From Cohnella phaseoli (GTDB lineage Bacteria > Bacillota > Bacilli > Paenibacillales > Paenibacillaceae), in NCBI RefSeq assembly GCF_003386235.1, contig NZ_QRDZ01000013.1:163560-227559 (forward strand): a DNA stretch of 64,000 bases. Direction: 5' to 3'. Within the stretch, counting starts at the first letter, position 1; the number at the start of each line of letters is the position of its first letter. Under the pieces are notes generated by a model, which did not search any database, was not told where the DNA came from, and saw only the letters and a program-made list of their open reading frames with translations. The position numbers were made by a program, and so were the translations under genes. Below are positions 27,420-36,800 of the stretch, piece by piece.

Positions 27420-27530
27420 TGTAATCATCTTTCGGAATTGCAACTCAGGGACGAGGCCCAATCGGCGGCCGAAGTGCCGGCTGCAACCAGGATTGTCTTC
27501 CGGAAGCTGTCGATTACTGTCCAAGTAACA
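27420..27530. repeat. Short GC-rich repeat-like segment
   Basis: AATTGCAACTCAGGGACGAGGCC and CGGCGGCCGAAGTGCCGGCTGC resemble words of the 75-85 bp repeat family; about one decayed unit. Confidence 0.3.
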
Positions 27531-27576
27531 TGCGAAGTAGTAAACATCTGGGGAATTATGTATAATCTCGCGTCAT

Positions 27577-27598
27577 GAGCTTAGGTTACTTAATTTGG
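27577..27598. promoter_or_regulatory. TTAGGTTACTTAA operator-like site
   Basis: GCTTAGGTTACTTAATTTGG lies just past the 3' end of the minus-strand RHH-like gene and matches the sites upstream of that gene (28093-28137) and one inside it (27887-27907). Confidence 0.45.
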
Positions 27599-28077
27599 TC
27601 CTGACGTTGCACTTTGGCGAGCTTCCATCTTAAGAGCAAAGGGACCGCGTTTTCGACCAGTTTATCTATGCTGCCAAAGCGTTTGTTAGTAAATGGACAG
27701 ATGTATTGTGTTTTAGTTTCAATGGTTACGACTTCGGCGTCTTTGGGAAATAAGCTGCGAAAGATAGAGTTCTTTACATCGGCGATCATCTCGGCAGTGT
27801 ATGGGTGGTCTTTCTCAAGTCCGTATTTAACCGTTGTGTTGAAGCGATATTCGACAGCAGCCTTGGACATGTCGTACCAGTCAATTGAGTTTAGGTTACC
27901 TAAATTGTTCACTGACGGATCCGATGGGAAGATGGGAACGGGATTTAGTTGTTCCTTAATAAAGGCGGCAACGTTGGAGAATCCTTCAAGCTTCGACCAT
28001 TCTTCTTCCGTTAACGTAAGCGAGACTTTCTTGGTAATGCCTTGACGAGGGCGACCGCCAGGGTGCTTATCTGACAT
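27586..28077 (-). CDS. Ribbon-helix-helix-like DNA-binding protein
   Basis: 163 residues. The N-terminus GGRPRQGITKKVSLTLTEEE, then WSKLEGFSNVAAFIKEQL, fits a ribbon-helix-helix repressor (basic arm, beta strand, two helices). The C-terminal 100 residues are unassigned. Start at 28077 gives normal spacing to CTGGAG; ATG 28083 is possible. Two copies of AGTTTAAGTAAC lie just upstream, so autorepression is likely. It could be a copy-control or partition protein. Confidence 0.55.
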   Translation of the reverse strand: MSDKHPGGRPRQGITKKVSLTLTEEEWSKLEGFSNVAAFIKEQLNPVPIFPSDPSVNNLGNLNSIDWYDMSKAAVEYRFNTTVKYGLEKDHPYTAEMIADVKNSIFRSLFPKDAEVVTIETKTQYICPFTNKRFGSIDKLVENAVPLLLRWKLAKVQRQDQIK

Positions 28078-28092
28078 TATCATCAACTCCAG

Positions 28093-28137
28093 AGTTTAAG
28101 TAACTTTAACTACATCCTAGTTTAAGTAACCTAAACT
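28093..28137. promoter_or_regulatory. Two AGTTTAAGTAAC operators
   Basis: AGTTTAAGTAACTTTA (28093 onward) and AGTTTAAGTAACCTAAAC (28120 onward) are spaced 27 bases apart, directly upstream of the RHH-like gene. The second is a near-palindrome around GTAAC. Confidence 0.55.
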
Positions 28138-28245
28138 GTCAAGAGATTTTGGTAACTGCACAAAACGAAGACTTATGTTGAGTAGGACTTCTGAGAATGA
28201 TACACTTTCGTTAGTAGCAGCTGTGCGAATGGAAGGGTGGACAAT

Positions 28246-28554
28246 ATGCAAGTTTGGTTTGACCCTGGATTGTCCTTCGGGAAGACGGTCAAACGAATAC
28301 GGAGAGGAATCGATGGTTTGACGCAAAAGAAACTCGCGGAGCTCATCGGGGTAACTGATGCTTACATCAGCCGGCTTGAGGCGGATAAGGATTCCGTTCC
28401 AACTGAAGAAATGATTATTAAGTTAGCGTCTGTGCTTGGAGTCAATAAATATCATTTGGTGTTGGCATCTGGGCGGATCCCGACAGACTTTCATCAAGTG
28501 TTCATTGAACACCCAGATCTGCTCGAAGAGATTATCAAACGAATACCGGATTGA
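28246..28554 (+). CDS. XRE-family transcriptional regulator
   Basis: 102 residues. A Cro/CI-type helix-turn-helix lies at about residues 20-70 (LTQKKLAELIGVTDAYISRL), with a short C-terminal extension. ATG 28246 follows GGAAGGG; a GTG at 28237 overlaps this ribosome site. It is divergent from the RHH-like gene and shares the intergenic region with its operators, so each may influence the other. Confidence 0.75.
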   Translation: MQVWFDPGLSFGKTVKRIRRGIDGLTQKKLAELIGVTDAYISRLEADKDSVPTEEMIIKLASVLGVNKYHLVLASGRIPTDFHQVFIEHPDLLEEIIKRIPD

Positions 28555-28721
28555 TTCAGGGGCGTGCCTAAGTGGGCGGCGTCCCTTTTATATAAAAATT
28601 CCAAATCTTCCTGATCTCGCTCTCTGCAGGTGGCTAGCAAGATGAATCGGCTACTTCTTTCCTGATGCGAACATATGTGCTATTATAAGGCATATCCTGC
28701 TTCCATGGGGGGGAATCGTCT

Positions 28722-29816
28722 ATGCTGTATCATAGGGCCTACAAGTATCGGATCTATCCAAACAGAGAACAAGAGAGGCTGATCCATCGTACGTTCGGAT
28801 GCAGTCGATTTGTGTTCAATCATTTCTTGACCCAGTGGAACGAAAAGTATGCGGCTACCGGTAAAGGGTTAACTTATAACAGCTGTGCAACTGTTCTGCC
28901 CATACTGAAGAAGCAATTCGAGTGGCTCCGCGAGGTGGACAGTATAGCCTTACAGTCAGCCGTGCGTCACGTTTCAGACGCCTTTGAAAGGTTTCGCAGC
29001 AAGCAGAATCATGCGCCGCGCTACAAGAGTCGGAAGCATCCGGTTCAAAGCTATACCACGCGATGCACGAACGGCAATATTGAGGTTAACGGTAATCGGC
29101 TTAAACTGCCCAAGCTCGGCGTCATCCGGTTTTCCAACTCTAGGCCGGTCGAAGGCCGAATTCTCTCTGCAACCGTGCGAAGGAATCCGGCAGGCAAATA
29201 TTTTGTCTCTATCGTTTGTGAGGTAGAGATGAAGCCGCTGTCGGAGGTTTCCGGGGATATCGGCATTGACCTTGGACTCAAAACCTATGCCGTTTGCACG
29301 GACGGTCGTTCTATTGAGAATCCGGGAGTGTACCGCAAGCACGAGAGACGGCTTGCATGGTGGCAGCGCCGAATGACTCGCCGGAAGAGAGGCGGAACAA
29401 ATTGGCATAAAGCCAAGCGTAAAGTTGCTCGAATACACGAGAAGATAGCATGCCGTCGAGGGGACTTCCTGCACAAGGTAACGACCATGCTGATTCGTGA
29501 AAACCAAACGATCAGCATCGAAACGTTACGGGTGACAAATATGCTGAAAAACCCCAAACTGGCAAAATCGATTTCGGATGCAGCTTGGAGCGAGTTTACT
29601 CGACTACTGACGTACAAGAGCGAGTGGTATGGACGAACACTCAAGTTTGCACCGGCATTTGCATCGACTAGTCAGGTGTGTCATGTATGCGGAGAGAATC
29701 ATCCAGTGGTGAAGGATCTGGCCGTCCGGCAATGGGCATGTCCATCGTGTCATACCATCCATGATCGAGATGAGAATGCTGCCTATAATATCAAGCAGGC
29801 AGCAATTAGCAAATAA
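28722..29816 (+). CDS. tnpB: TnpB-like RNA-guided nuclease
   Basis: 364 residues, strongly similar throughout to the protein at 14879-15970. RuvC motifs: GIDLGLKTYAV (Asp), SIETLRVTN (Glu) and HDRDENAAYNI (Asp); zinc finger CHVCG ... CPSC. GGGGGGGAATCG precedes the ATG. It looks intact and could be an active nuclease guided by RNA from its own right end. Confidence 0.85.
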   Translation: MLYHRAYKYRIYPNREQERLIHRTFGCSRFVFNHFLTQWNEKYAATGKGLTYNSCATVLPILKKQFEWLREVDSIALQSAVRHVSDAFERFRSKQNHAPRYKSRKHPVQSYTTRCTNGNIEVNGNRLKLPKLGVIRFSNSRPVEGRILSATVRRNPAGKYFVSIVCEVEMKPLSEVSGDIGIDLGLKTYAVCTDGRSIENPGVYRKHERRLAWWQRRMTRRKRGGTNWHKAKRKVARIHEKIACRRGDFLHKVTTMLIRENQTISIETLRVTNMLKNPKLAKSISDAAWSEFTRLLTYKSEWYGRTLKFAPAFASTSQVCHVCGENHPVVKDLAVRQWACPSCHTIHDRDENAAYNIKQAAISK

Positions 29817-29921
29817 CAGCTAAACAACTGCGGGAACCGCAGGGATCGCTTGGTCCAGTTCGAATCAATAGATTCGATTACCCAAGAATCCTTCACTTCT
29901 TCAAGTGGTGGGAGTGTTCAA
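29817..29921 (+). ncRNA. Putative omega RNA / right end of TnpB element 2
   Basis: ACTGCGGGAACCGCAGGGAT matches the segment after the first tnpB except in the hairpin loop, so the stem CTGCGG/CCGCAG is kept. The region then carries GAATC...GATTC pairing and the terminal hairpin. Confidence 0.5.
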
Positions 29922-30058
29922 GTCCGGAAAAACCGGGTTGGTATCATTCAAGACGGGGACTTGTTTATCTTATTGTTTATTTTTTAAATCTGTTTTAAAT
30001 GTTATATATCTTGTTATGCGATGGCTGATCGTAGACGGGAGTAAGTGGGATATGATCT

Positions 30059-30606
30059 GATGTCCGGTATAATGGGGTCAAATAGCCGGAAAAACGGGGC
30101 GAGATGTCCGGTAGAAAAGGGTGGGAAGTCCGATCATTTGGGGCGAGATGTCCGATCAAAGATGGCCTATTGTCCGCATAAACGGGGTCATGTCCTGAAA
30201 AAGAGGGTGACATGTCCGGAAAATAGGGGTCATTAGGGCTAGTATGTAGCAAAGTGACTGAAAAAATTATACACGGAAGCGGGATTTACCATCGAATGTC
30301 CGGGTAAAAGGGGTTGAAATTTCCTCATCCTGCTTCTCTCATTGAGTTGTAAGAGTATATTCAAAGTCCAACCTTCGTATGCAGCCCTGTTTATCCGGAC
30401 ATATGAGTGGTAACCGTTTCGTTGGCTCCCTTCAACCCCCATTGACCGGACATATGAGATGTTCATTAGAACACAAAAAAATTTTTTGCCCTGTTTTTCC
30501 GGACATATCGGAATATCTTTAATTCCACTTCTGTCATTTGTCTTATGATTATCAGGAGTTTGGATCTAAGCAAAGAGGATAATAGCCCCGTTTATCAGGA
30601 CATATT
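30059..30606. other. Replication origin candidate 1: 22-bp-spaced iterons
   Basis: Eight direct repeats of (A)TGTCCGG-N(6-8)-GGGG occupy 30059-30232; their GTCCG words start at 30062, 30084 (degenerate GCCGG), 30106, 30128, 30150, 30172, 30192 and 30214, a spacing of 22 with one step of 20. A ninth lies at 30298. Four inverted copies (ATCCGGACAT and variants with CCCTGTTT-like arms) lie near 30385, 30434, 30489 and 30586, towards the rep gene. Direct iterons typically bind Rep to open the origin; inverted ones near the promoter typically give Rep autorepression. No open reading frame here is credible. Confidence 0.8.
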
Positions 30607-30686
30607 GTTGTTTGTGCCAGTGGACTGATTTTTCTCTATTACAAGCTTGAATAGATTGAGGTATAGTAGGGAAAGAGGTGTTGCGT

Positions 30687-31997
30687 ATGCAAGATAACAT
30701 ACCTTACGAAACCGAATTTGAGGATGATGGTCAAATGGCGCTTATCGTGCCAGAATACGAAGCACAAATCAAAGACTACTATTGGATCAATCAGTCCAAA
30801 GAGATCATAAACTCGCAGCAGGATCTATCGCTAATGGAACGCCGACTGATATACTCGTTGGTTTCGTTGGTCCAACCTGACGATGAAGAATTTAAAACGT
30901 ATACAGTCCAAATCAAAGATTTGGCAAATCTGCTAGGGGTAGTCGAAAAGTCATTTTATGAGCGCGTTGAGAAGACGATCGATCAACTGCAGAGTAAGCA
31001 GCTCGTGATTGAGAACAATTCGATTAAACAGAAGATAACCTGGGTACAGAGCGCGACTTATGTTAAGGGCGAAGGCAGGGTTAAAATAAAACTATCCGAA
31101 GATCTCGCCCCGTTTTTCCGGAACTTGAAGCGGGCATACACAAAGTATCGCATCAAGAATGTGCTAAAGCTTCGCTCGGAATACTCCTGGAGGCTCTATG
31201 AGATTCTAAAGGAGCGGGAGTTCCGGAAGGAACGCGTGATCAAAATAGCGGAGCTGCGTTACTTGTTAAATATTCCGGACGACAAGTACAAAATGCTTAA
31301 GCATTTACGCGAGTTGCTAGATAGCGTTCAGAAAGAGTTGGAGGAAAAGACTGATATCACATTTTCGTACGATGTACATAAGCGTGTTGGTCGATCGGTA
31401 GAATCGTTCATTTTCCAGATCAGCCGGAACGGGAAAAATATTCAATCCGAGCAAGACATGGCCAATTACGACGCAGAGAATGTATTTAATCTTCTGGTCC
31501 AAAACGGCGTTCACCGGAAAAAGGCGATTTCGCTTGCGAAATTGTACCATCCCTTTTATATCGAGGAGAATGTTCGGCATGCACTGCAACTGAACAAAGG
31601 GCAATCTATTCTAAATTTGGCCGGGTACATCATTAAGGGCATCGAAGATAATTATGCTAACTCAGTACACGATATGCCGCTGGATGATGCGCTCTTTGGG
31701 ATGGAGCTCCGAAACGTCGAAGAAAATTTGGCAGATCAGACTCGTGAGGAACTCAGCCAATTCAAAGAGATTATTGAGAACTATAAAGATTTGATAAACC
31801 GCGGGGTTTACAGTAAGGTCGAAGAATTAACCGATCTTGCTGAATCTAGGGATCAAATGTTGCTCCAGAACTTGGAGGTTATTCAGAAGAACAGAAAAAA
31901 AACGAAACGGCCGCCGCTTTTGATGGAGGATCTCGCTCACGATCCATATTTAAAGAAAGTGTACGAGTTGTGGCTAGAAAAGCAGACCGACTTTTAG
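30687..31997 (+). CDS. rep: Rep_3 (RepB) family replication initiator
   Basis: 436 residues. The region at about 35-260 reads as tandem winged helices of Rep_3 initiators (WINQSKEIINSQQDLSLMER, then RLIYSLVSLVQ; later LRSEYSWRLYEILKEREFRK). The C-terminal 150 residues are helical and less conserved. It should bind the upstream iterons and recruit helicase. ATG 30687 follows AAAGAGG. The inverted iterons between origin and gene suggest self-repression. The family call is firm. Confidence 0.88.
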   Translation: MQDNIPYETEFEDDGQMALIVPEYEAQIKDYYWINQSKEIINSQQDLSLMERRLIYSLVSLVQPDDEEFKTYTVQIKDLANLLGVVEKSFYERVEKTIDQLQSKQLVIENNSIKQKITWVQSATYVKGEGRVKIKLSEDLAPFFRNLKRAYTKYRIKNVLKLRSEYSWRLYEILKEREFRKERVIKIAELRYLLNIPDDKYKMLKHLRELLDSVQKELEEKTDITFSYDVHKRVGRSVESFIFQISRNGKNIQSEQDMANYDAENVFNLLVQNGVHRKKAISLAKLYHPFYIEENVRHALQLNKGQSILNLAGYIIKGIEDNYANSVHDMPLDDALFGMELRNVEENLADQTREELSQFKEIIENYKDLINRGVYSKVEELTDLAESRDQMLLQNLEVIQKNRKKTKRPPLLMEDLAHDPYLKKVYELWLEKQTDF

Positions 31998-32032
31998 TAC
32001 TCTATACAGCTGCTATGACATTCTGCTAATGC

Positions 32033-32177
32033 TTGCCGGCAATTTCCCTCTATGGTATATTAATCCTAGTTCATATTCTTTCCAACATTCCTCACAAGTA
32101 ATAAACCCTATGGGTGGTTTGCCATATGAGTAGCTCCTATGGAGTTATGAAGTGGTTGCCTCTCATTGGGTTTTTTT
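32033..32177 (+). promoter_or_regulatory. Leader element L32: promoter, CGCAAG-type core, terminator
   Basis: TTGCCG (32033-32038) and TATATT (32056-32061) are 17 bases apart. The core AACATTCCTCACAAG spans 32084-32098. A long terminator follows: AAACCCTATGGG near 32103, closing with ATTGGGTTTTTTT at 32165-32177. The SLH-protein gene starts about 108 bases beyond. Transcripts from this promoter would stop before the gene unless terminator folding is prevented. Confidence 0.65.
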
Positions 32178-32284
32178 ATTCCCCTTACTGTCTTATGGAA
32201 AGATGAACAAAGGTTCCATGAATGCAAAATGGATGGAACACTAGAGGAAAGATCAAAAAAAATTTCAAATAGGAGGATCAGTTT

Positions 32285-33463
32285 ATGAAAAAATTACTTA
32301 TGCTTATTATTTCAATTTCATTAGTACTGACGGCTGCTAGTTCTGTATCTGCAGCGACATCCAAATTTAAGGATGTTAAGGCAAACCACTGGGCGAGCAA
32401 TGCAATTAATGAGGCAGCTCAGAAAGGATTTATCAAAGGTTACCCTGATGGCACATTCAAGCCAAGCAACAATATTACTCGAGCAGAGTTTGCATCTCTA
32501 CTGGCCAAGATATCGGGTCTTGTTGGAGAGCCGCATCAGAGCAAGGAAGTGTTTTCAAATGTACCATCTTGGGCCAAGGAAGCTGTCGATAATCTTGTGG
32601 AAGCGGGATATATCGATCAGAACGACTACAAGAAAAAGCCTAAAGCTACGGAAGCTATCTCCCGTTATGAGATGGTGAAGTGGATGGTCACCGGGTTAAC
32701 GATTGCTGAACCGACCTATAAGCAGGCCTTGGATGAAACAAAGGGAACGCTCGTCCCCTTTACTGAATACTATAAGAGCGGCATACCTGCAGACAGAATA
32801 CCTTATGTGGCTGTTGCAAGAGGCACGCAGTTAACCGTGGGGCTCCCGGATGGATCATTTGGGTTTGACAAGCCTACGACAAGGGCAGAAGTAGCCGTTA
32901 TTCTAAAACGTTATCTTGGACTGTTAGGGAATAAAGCGGATGATTTTAAGGAGTTAAGCGAGCTTCGGGAAGTTGGAAGGACTGGCACAAACATAATGAC
33001 TCATGGTGCAAAGGTTGGCTTAAGTCAGAATGATAAACCGTTGTTCTTTGAAGATATTGTAGGAAAAGAGATCAAGACAAAAACAGGCGGAACTGTTACT
33101 GTCCATCGTTATGTGGTAGTGGACGCGTCTTCGAAGGAAATTGTTGGCGTTTATGCGAATATGTTTGTCGACAATTCTATCAACCGAATTCCAGACAGTG
33201 TTTTAGCATTTATTGAAATCACATATAAACCTGCGTCGGAAAAAATGAATGAGCTATTGTTTCTAAGTGAGGTTACCTCTGTTACTGCACAGAGGTTACA
33301 AAATTATAATCTCATAGGAAAATACGGATATAGGTCCTATTACTTCGATTTTATCAAAGGAAAGCAAGAAAGATTCTGGGTAGTAGATCTCGTTGAGAGG
33401 AATTATAGGTGGATTGATATAAAAGCAATAGATGGATCTGCTGCATCATTCAAATTTGAATAA
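32285..33463 (+). CDS. S-layer homology (SLH) domain protein
   Basis: 392 residues. Signal peptide 1-24 (LLMLIISISLVLTAASSVSA). Three SLH motifs: about 27-76 (FKDVKANHWASNAINEAAQK, then GYPDGTFKP and TRAEFA), 88-132 (degenerate) and 168-212 (GLPDGSFGFDKPTTRAEVA). SLH domains bind pyruvylated wall polymers, so the protein is anchored on the cell surface. The C-terminal 170 residues are unassigned. Strong AGGAGG ribosome site. Regulated through leader L32. Confidence 0.85.
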   Translation: MKKLLMLIISISLVLTAASSVSAATSKFKDVKANHWASNAINEAAQKGFIKGYPDGTFKPSNNITRAEFASLLAKISGLVGEPHQSKEVFSNVPSWAKEAVDNLVEAGYIDQNDYKKKPKATEAISRYEMVKWMVTGLTIAEPTYKQALDETKGTLVPFTEYYKSGIPADRIPYVAVARGTQLTVGLPDGSFGFDKPTTRAEVAVILKRYLGLLGNKADDFKELSELREVGRTGTNIMTHGAKVGLSQNDKPLFFEDIVGKEIKTKTGGTVTVHRYVVVDASSKEIVGVYANMFVDNSINRIPDSVLAFIEITYKPASEKMNELLFLSEVTSVTAQRLQNYNLIGKYGYRSYYFDFIKGKQERFWVVDLVERNYRWIDIKAIDGSAASFKFE

Positions 33464-33465
33464 AA

Positions 33466-33504
33466 TAGGAAGGGGGGCGCTGTAAAGCGTCCTCCTTTTT
33501 TTCT
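33466..33504 (+). terminator. Intrinsic terminator after the SLH gene
   Basis: AGGAAGGGGGGCGCTGT pairs with GCGTCCTCC, followed by seven T. Confidence 0.7.
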
Positions 33505-33571
33505 GCAGACAAAAGGGTAAATATTGGAACCGACCGACCATGGGACCATAATATATGACCATCATAATTGC

Positions 33572-33719
33572 TTGTCGGTGGTTTCGACATATGGTATATT
33601 AACCCTAGTTCGTTTTCCAACATTTCTCGCAAGTAGTAAACCCTATGGGTGGATTGGCCATTGTTAGAACCCAAATTTTTGGAGTTCTTTCATGGGCTGC
33701 CTCTCGTCGGGTTTTTTTT
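33572..33719 (+). promoter_or_regulatory. Leader element L33: promoter, CGCAAG core, terminator
   Basis: TTGTCG (33572-33577) and TATATT (33595-33600) are 17 bases apart. Core CAACATTTCTCGCAAG lies at 33618-33633, then AAACCCTATGGGTGG, closed by GTCGGGTTTTTTT at about 33706-33719. It shares promoter, core and hairpin foot with L32, suggesting duplication or common control of the two surface-protein genes. Confidence 0.65.
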
Positions 33720-33787
33720 ATTCCTCTCTTTTTTAGAGCCCATTAGTAAATACGATTTCAATTGATTATTAAATAGGAGGCACATTC

Positions 33788-33877
33788 ATGAAAAAGGTTA
33801 TTTCTGGCTGTAAATTCAGATTTGTCTGCGAGAATATCCTGGTAAATCGAGGAACAGGAGTGAGAGTTCGAGCATGA
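33788..33877 (+). CDS. 29-residue ORF coupled to the PKD-protein gene
   Basis: A strong AGGAGG and ATG start KKVISGCKFRFVCENILVNR; the stop overlaps the ATG of the large downstream gene (ATGA). The opening resembles a signal peptide start but is not hydrophobic enough. It may be a leader peptide that sets translation of the large gene. Confidence 0.5.
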   Translation: MKKVISGCKFRFVCENILVNRGTGVRVRA

Positions 33878-36800
33878 AGAAGAATCTATCATTGGTATTG
33901 TTGTTTGCGATAGCTATATCATTGATCCCGATATTTCCAAGCACTGAAAGTGTGGCGGATGCAGCCACAACAGATCAACTGTTAGGACCCTCCGTATCTC
34001 CCGCTGGACCAGTGACAAGTCAGACTATGAAGACCCCTGTTGAGGCTTATGCTCGAACGGAGCCAGGTGTTTTTTGGACACAAATGGATAATAAAAAGTT
34101 CCGAGCAAGCGAATATATTGATGACCCCGTACTGGAGCAAATTGCCATTACGGAGAAAGGTGGAACAAGGTTTGATCTCAAAGGGAATATGAATAAAGAT
34201 TATCCTGCAGAGAACTCAAAATTTCGAACAATAATTGATTCGAACAAATATAAACCCGGGCAGTGGAAAGACAAAGACGGAAAAACATATGCATCAAGTA
34301 ACGTCACTAGCACTAAATTAAACAAGAATAAGATGAAATGGGTGGTAAGACCAGAGAATCAAACGTATAAGCCTGCACCTCCAACAGAAGATTCTCCTGG
34401 TGTCTGGCCTGGAAACGATATGTGGATTGTACATTATACTTACACAGGAGGTCCAAACTGGACATCAAACGAACGATATGGTGATCCTGGAAACTATAAA
34501 TTTGTAGTTAGTTACGCAACTCCCATGGACCTCTGGTGGGACGGGGAAGTCAAGCAGACTAAAACCATGCGTATGACGCCGATGTCCGTTAGCGTAAACC
34601 AAAGTAAGAACATGGTCGCTGAAGTAGAAACGACCGGCTACGGTGCAGTAAACTGGACAAGCGTTTCAGCCAGAGCTGAGAACTGGAACTCAAGCAATAC
34701 CGCAGTCGCGACCGTTGATAGCAAAGGTAAAGTGACCGGGAAGAAAGCTGGCACTACTGTCGTTTCGGCTGAATGGAAATCGGGTCTTTATCACCTTAAA
34801 GCCTCCGCAACGGTTACGGTTGTTGCCGGCACGACGCCGCCTGATCCGGAGCCGACGCCAGAGCCGCAGCCGTACGAAATCACTGGTAATTTTGATATCT
34901 TGCCCGATCAGACGATTGAATGGAGAGATACGTTTACTTTCCGGCCGAGAGACTTTGTGATTTCGGCGCAATGTACGTACCAGAAACATCACTATCTAAT
35001 AGAACGTGACGGCAACTGGTCCCGAAGCAATAATGTCACAAGCCGTACAGCAGATACTGTATATCCATATAGCAGCTACCCAGACATTATCGGTATCGGT
35101 GTGCATCAGGTATCTCTAAAAATCTTTGCCAAATGTGACGGCAAAGACGTCGAGACTGGCTGGCTGGGTACTAAAGACTTGATTGTAAATGGTCCGGTGT
35201 CCAATAGTCCGCCATATTTTAACGCCGGGTGGTTTGAGGAGTACGATCGTTTTAGCTGGGATGCTCCATGGTATGTTGTTGTAAATAAAAAGGTCAACCT
35301 GCGCATTATTAATAAACCGTACCCTGTGGCAGACCCAGCTGAGCCTTATGATCCGGACGGCGATCCCATTACCTACACCTGGGATTTTGCTAATAGCAAG
35401 AGTTCCTGGGTGCAGTCGCTTCCGGAAAAATACGGTCTATGGTTAAACGATGAGATGCATACGAATATCTTGGCAGAGGAGCTAGGTCAACATTGCGCTC
35501 GAGTAACCGCCAGAGATCCATTCGGGGCTGCAGCAACTAGGAACGTTTGTGTTCAAGTCATACCCGAAAACCCGATCCCGATGATTGATGGTCCCTATGA
35601 GGTAGTAGAAGGGCGGCCGCTGCCCAGATCATTTGACGGATCGCGCAGCTTTAGCCCGATTAAGCGGAGTATCGTTAAGTATGATTGGACCAACGTCCAT
35701 GAGCGGTACTATACGCCCGGCCAAGAGGTTATTACGTTGGAAGTTACGGACAGTGGTGGACTAAAATCAGAAGCTCCGGCATCGCATACCCTTACAGTAA
35801 AAGAAGACTTGCCGCCAGTCCCTAAACTAGATTTTGATAATACGGCTCTGCGCACAACTCCGGTTGTAATGACCAATAACAGTTATTCACCGGATAATGA
35901 TATCATCGTCGAAAATCTCACCACTTATAGATATGACAGCAATAATGATGGCTCCTTTGAGGATGAGACTTCTATCCCAGTGGATTTCGACGAAAACGAT
36001 ATATTCATTTTCAATCCGCCTAGAATTGGAAACTATCGTTTTCATGTGTATGTGAAGGAGGATTGGGGGAAAGAGGCCCAGAAGGATTTTGATCTGAAGA
36101 TTGTAAATGATAATCCACAAACTTCGTTTACGGTTTCCGGAGAAATCGAGCAGCCTCCAGGGGCTCTGCCAGATGCGCTCTTGCCTAATCAGCTCTTAGG
36201 GAGCACATGGAAGACCTCTAATTTTAATGGTGACTTAGCTAAAAGGTTTTACCGAACTGGGAACGAACTGGTGAGCGGAATTACGCATACGCAAGTGGAA
36301 CCAGTTTGGCCGGTTTACCCTCATGAATACCTAAATAAAGAATCTAGATACTTTGCACCAACTGCTGGCGCTGAGATAAGAGGGGTCGATTTTGATGAAC
36401 TCCTTCGAGCTGCGTTCGGGGAAGAATATACATTGACTACTAAGGATAATGGCGTCAATGCGCCATATAACAGTCGCTATACCCATCAGATGCGCAAGAA
36501 TGGGGTCATTGAGGCCGAGCTAAATTCACCTTGGTCCGATGAATATATTAGAGGGCTCGGTTCTTATTCATTTATTACAGACGGTAGATTGGCTATCTAT
36601 AATTATTCCGGCCAGCTATGTAGCTGGAACAGCTCAGACGGAACGACTGGAACTTATGGCGGTACTAATTATAATTACTTTTATTACAACCCTAGCACGA
36701 ATAAAGTAGTTATTTGGAATGGTCAGCTATGCGACAGCGACGGAAAGTACAATAATCTAAGCTATGTTACAGGTGATCCCGAATTCAAGGTAAAGACCTC

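Larger units (their letters stand above)
28640..29921 (+). mobile_element. Second IS200/IS605-superfamily element with tnpB only
   Basis: The left part (GATGAATCGGCTACTTCTTT, then GAACATATGTGC) resembles the left part of element 1 (GATGAATCGATGCC, GAACGTATGTGCC). The right end closes with a short hairpin (CACTT-CTTC-AAGTG) and GGGAGTGTTCAA, identical to the last 12 bases of element 1. No tnpA. The left boundary is approximate. Confidence 0.65.

Noticed and set aside
28974..29507. Minus-strand open frame of 177 codons
   Set aside because: It lies fully antisense to the intact tnpB and has no ribosome site; open only because of codon bias.
30059..30232. CRISPR-like array (regular 22-base period)
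   Set aside because: Repeats and spacers are too short and the variable parts still share GGGG; they are iterons next to a rep gene.
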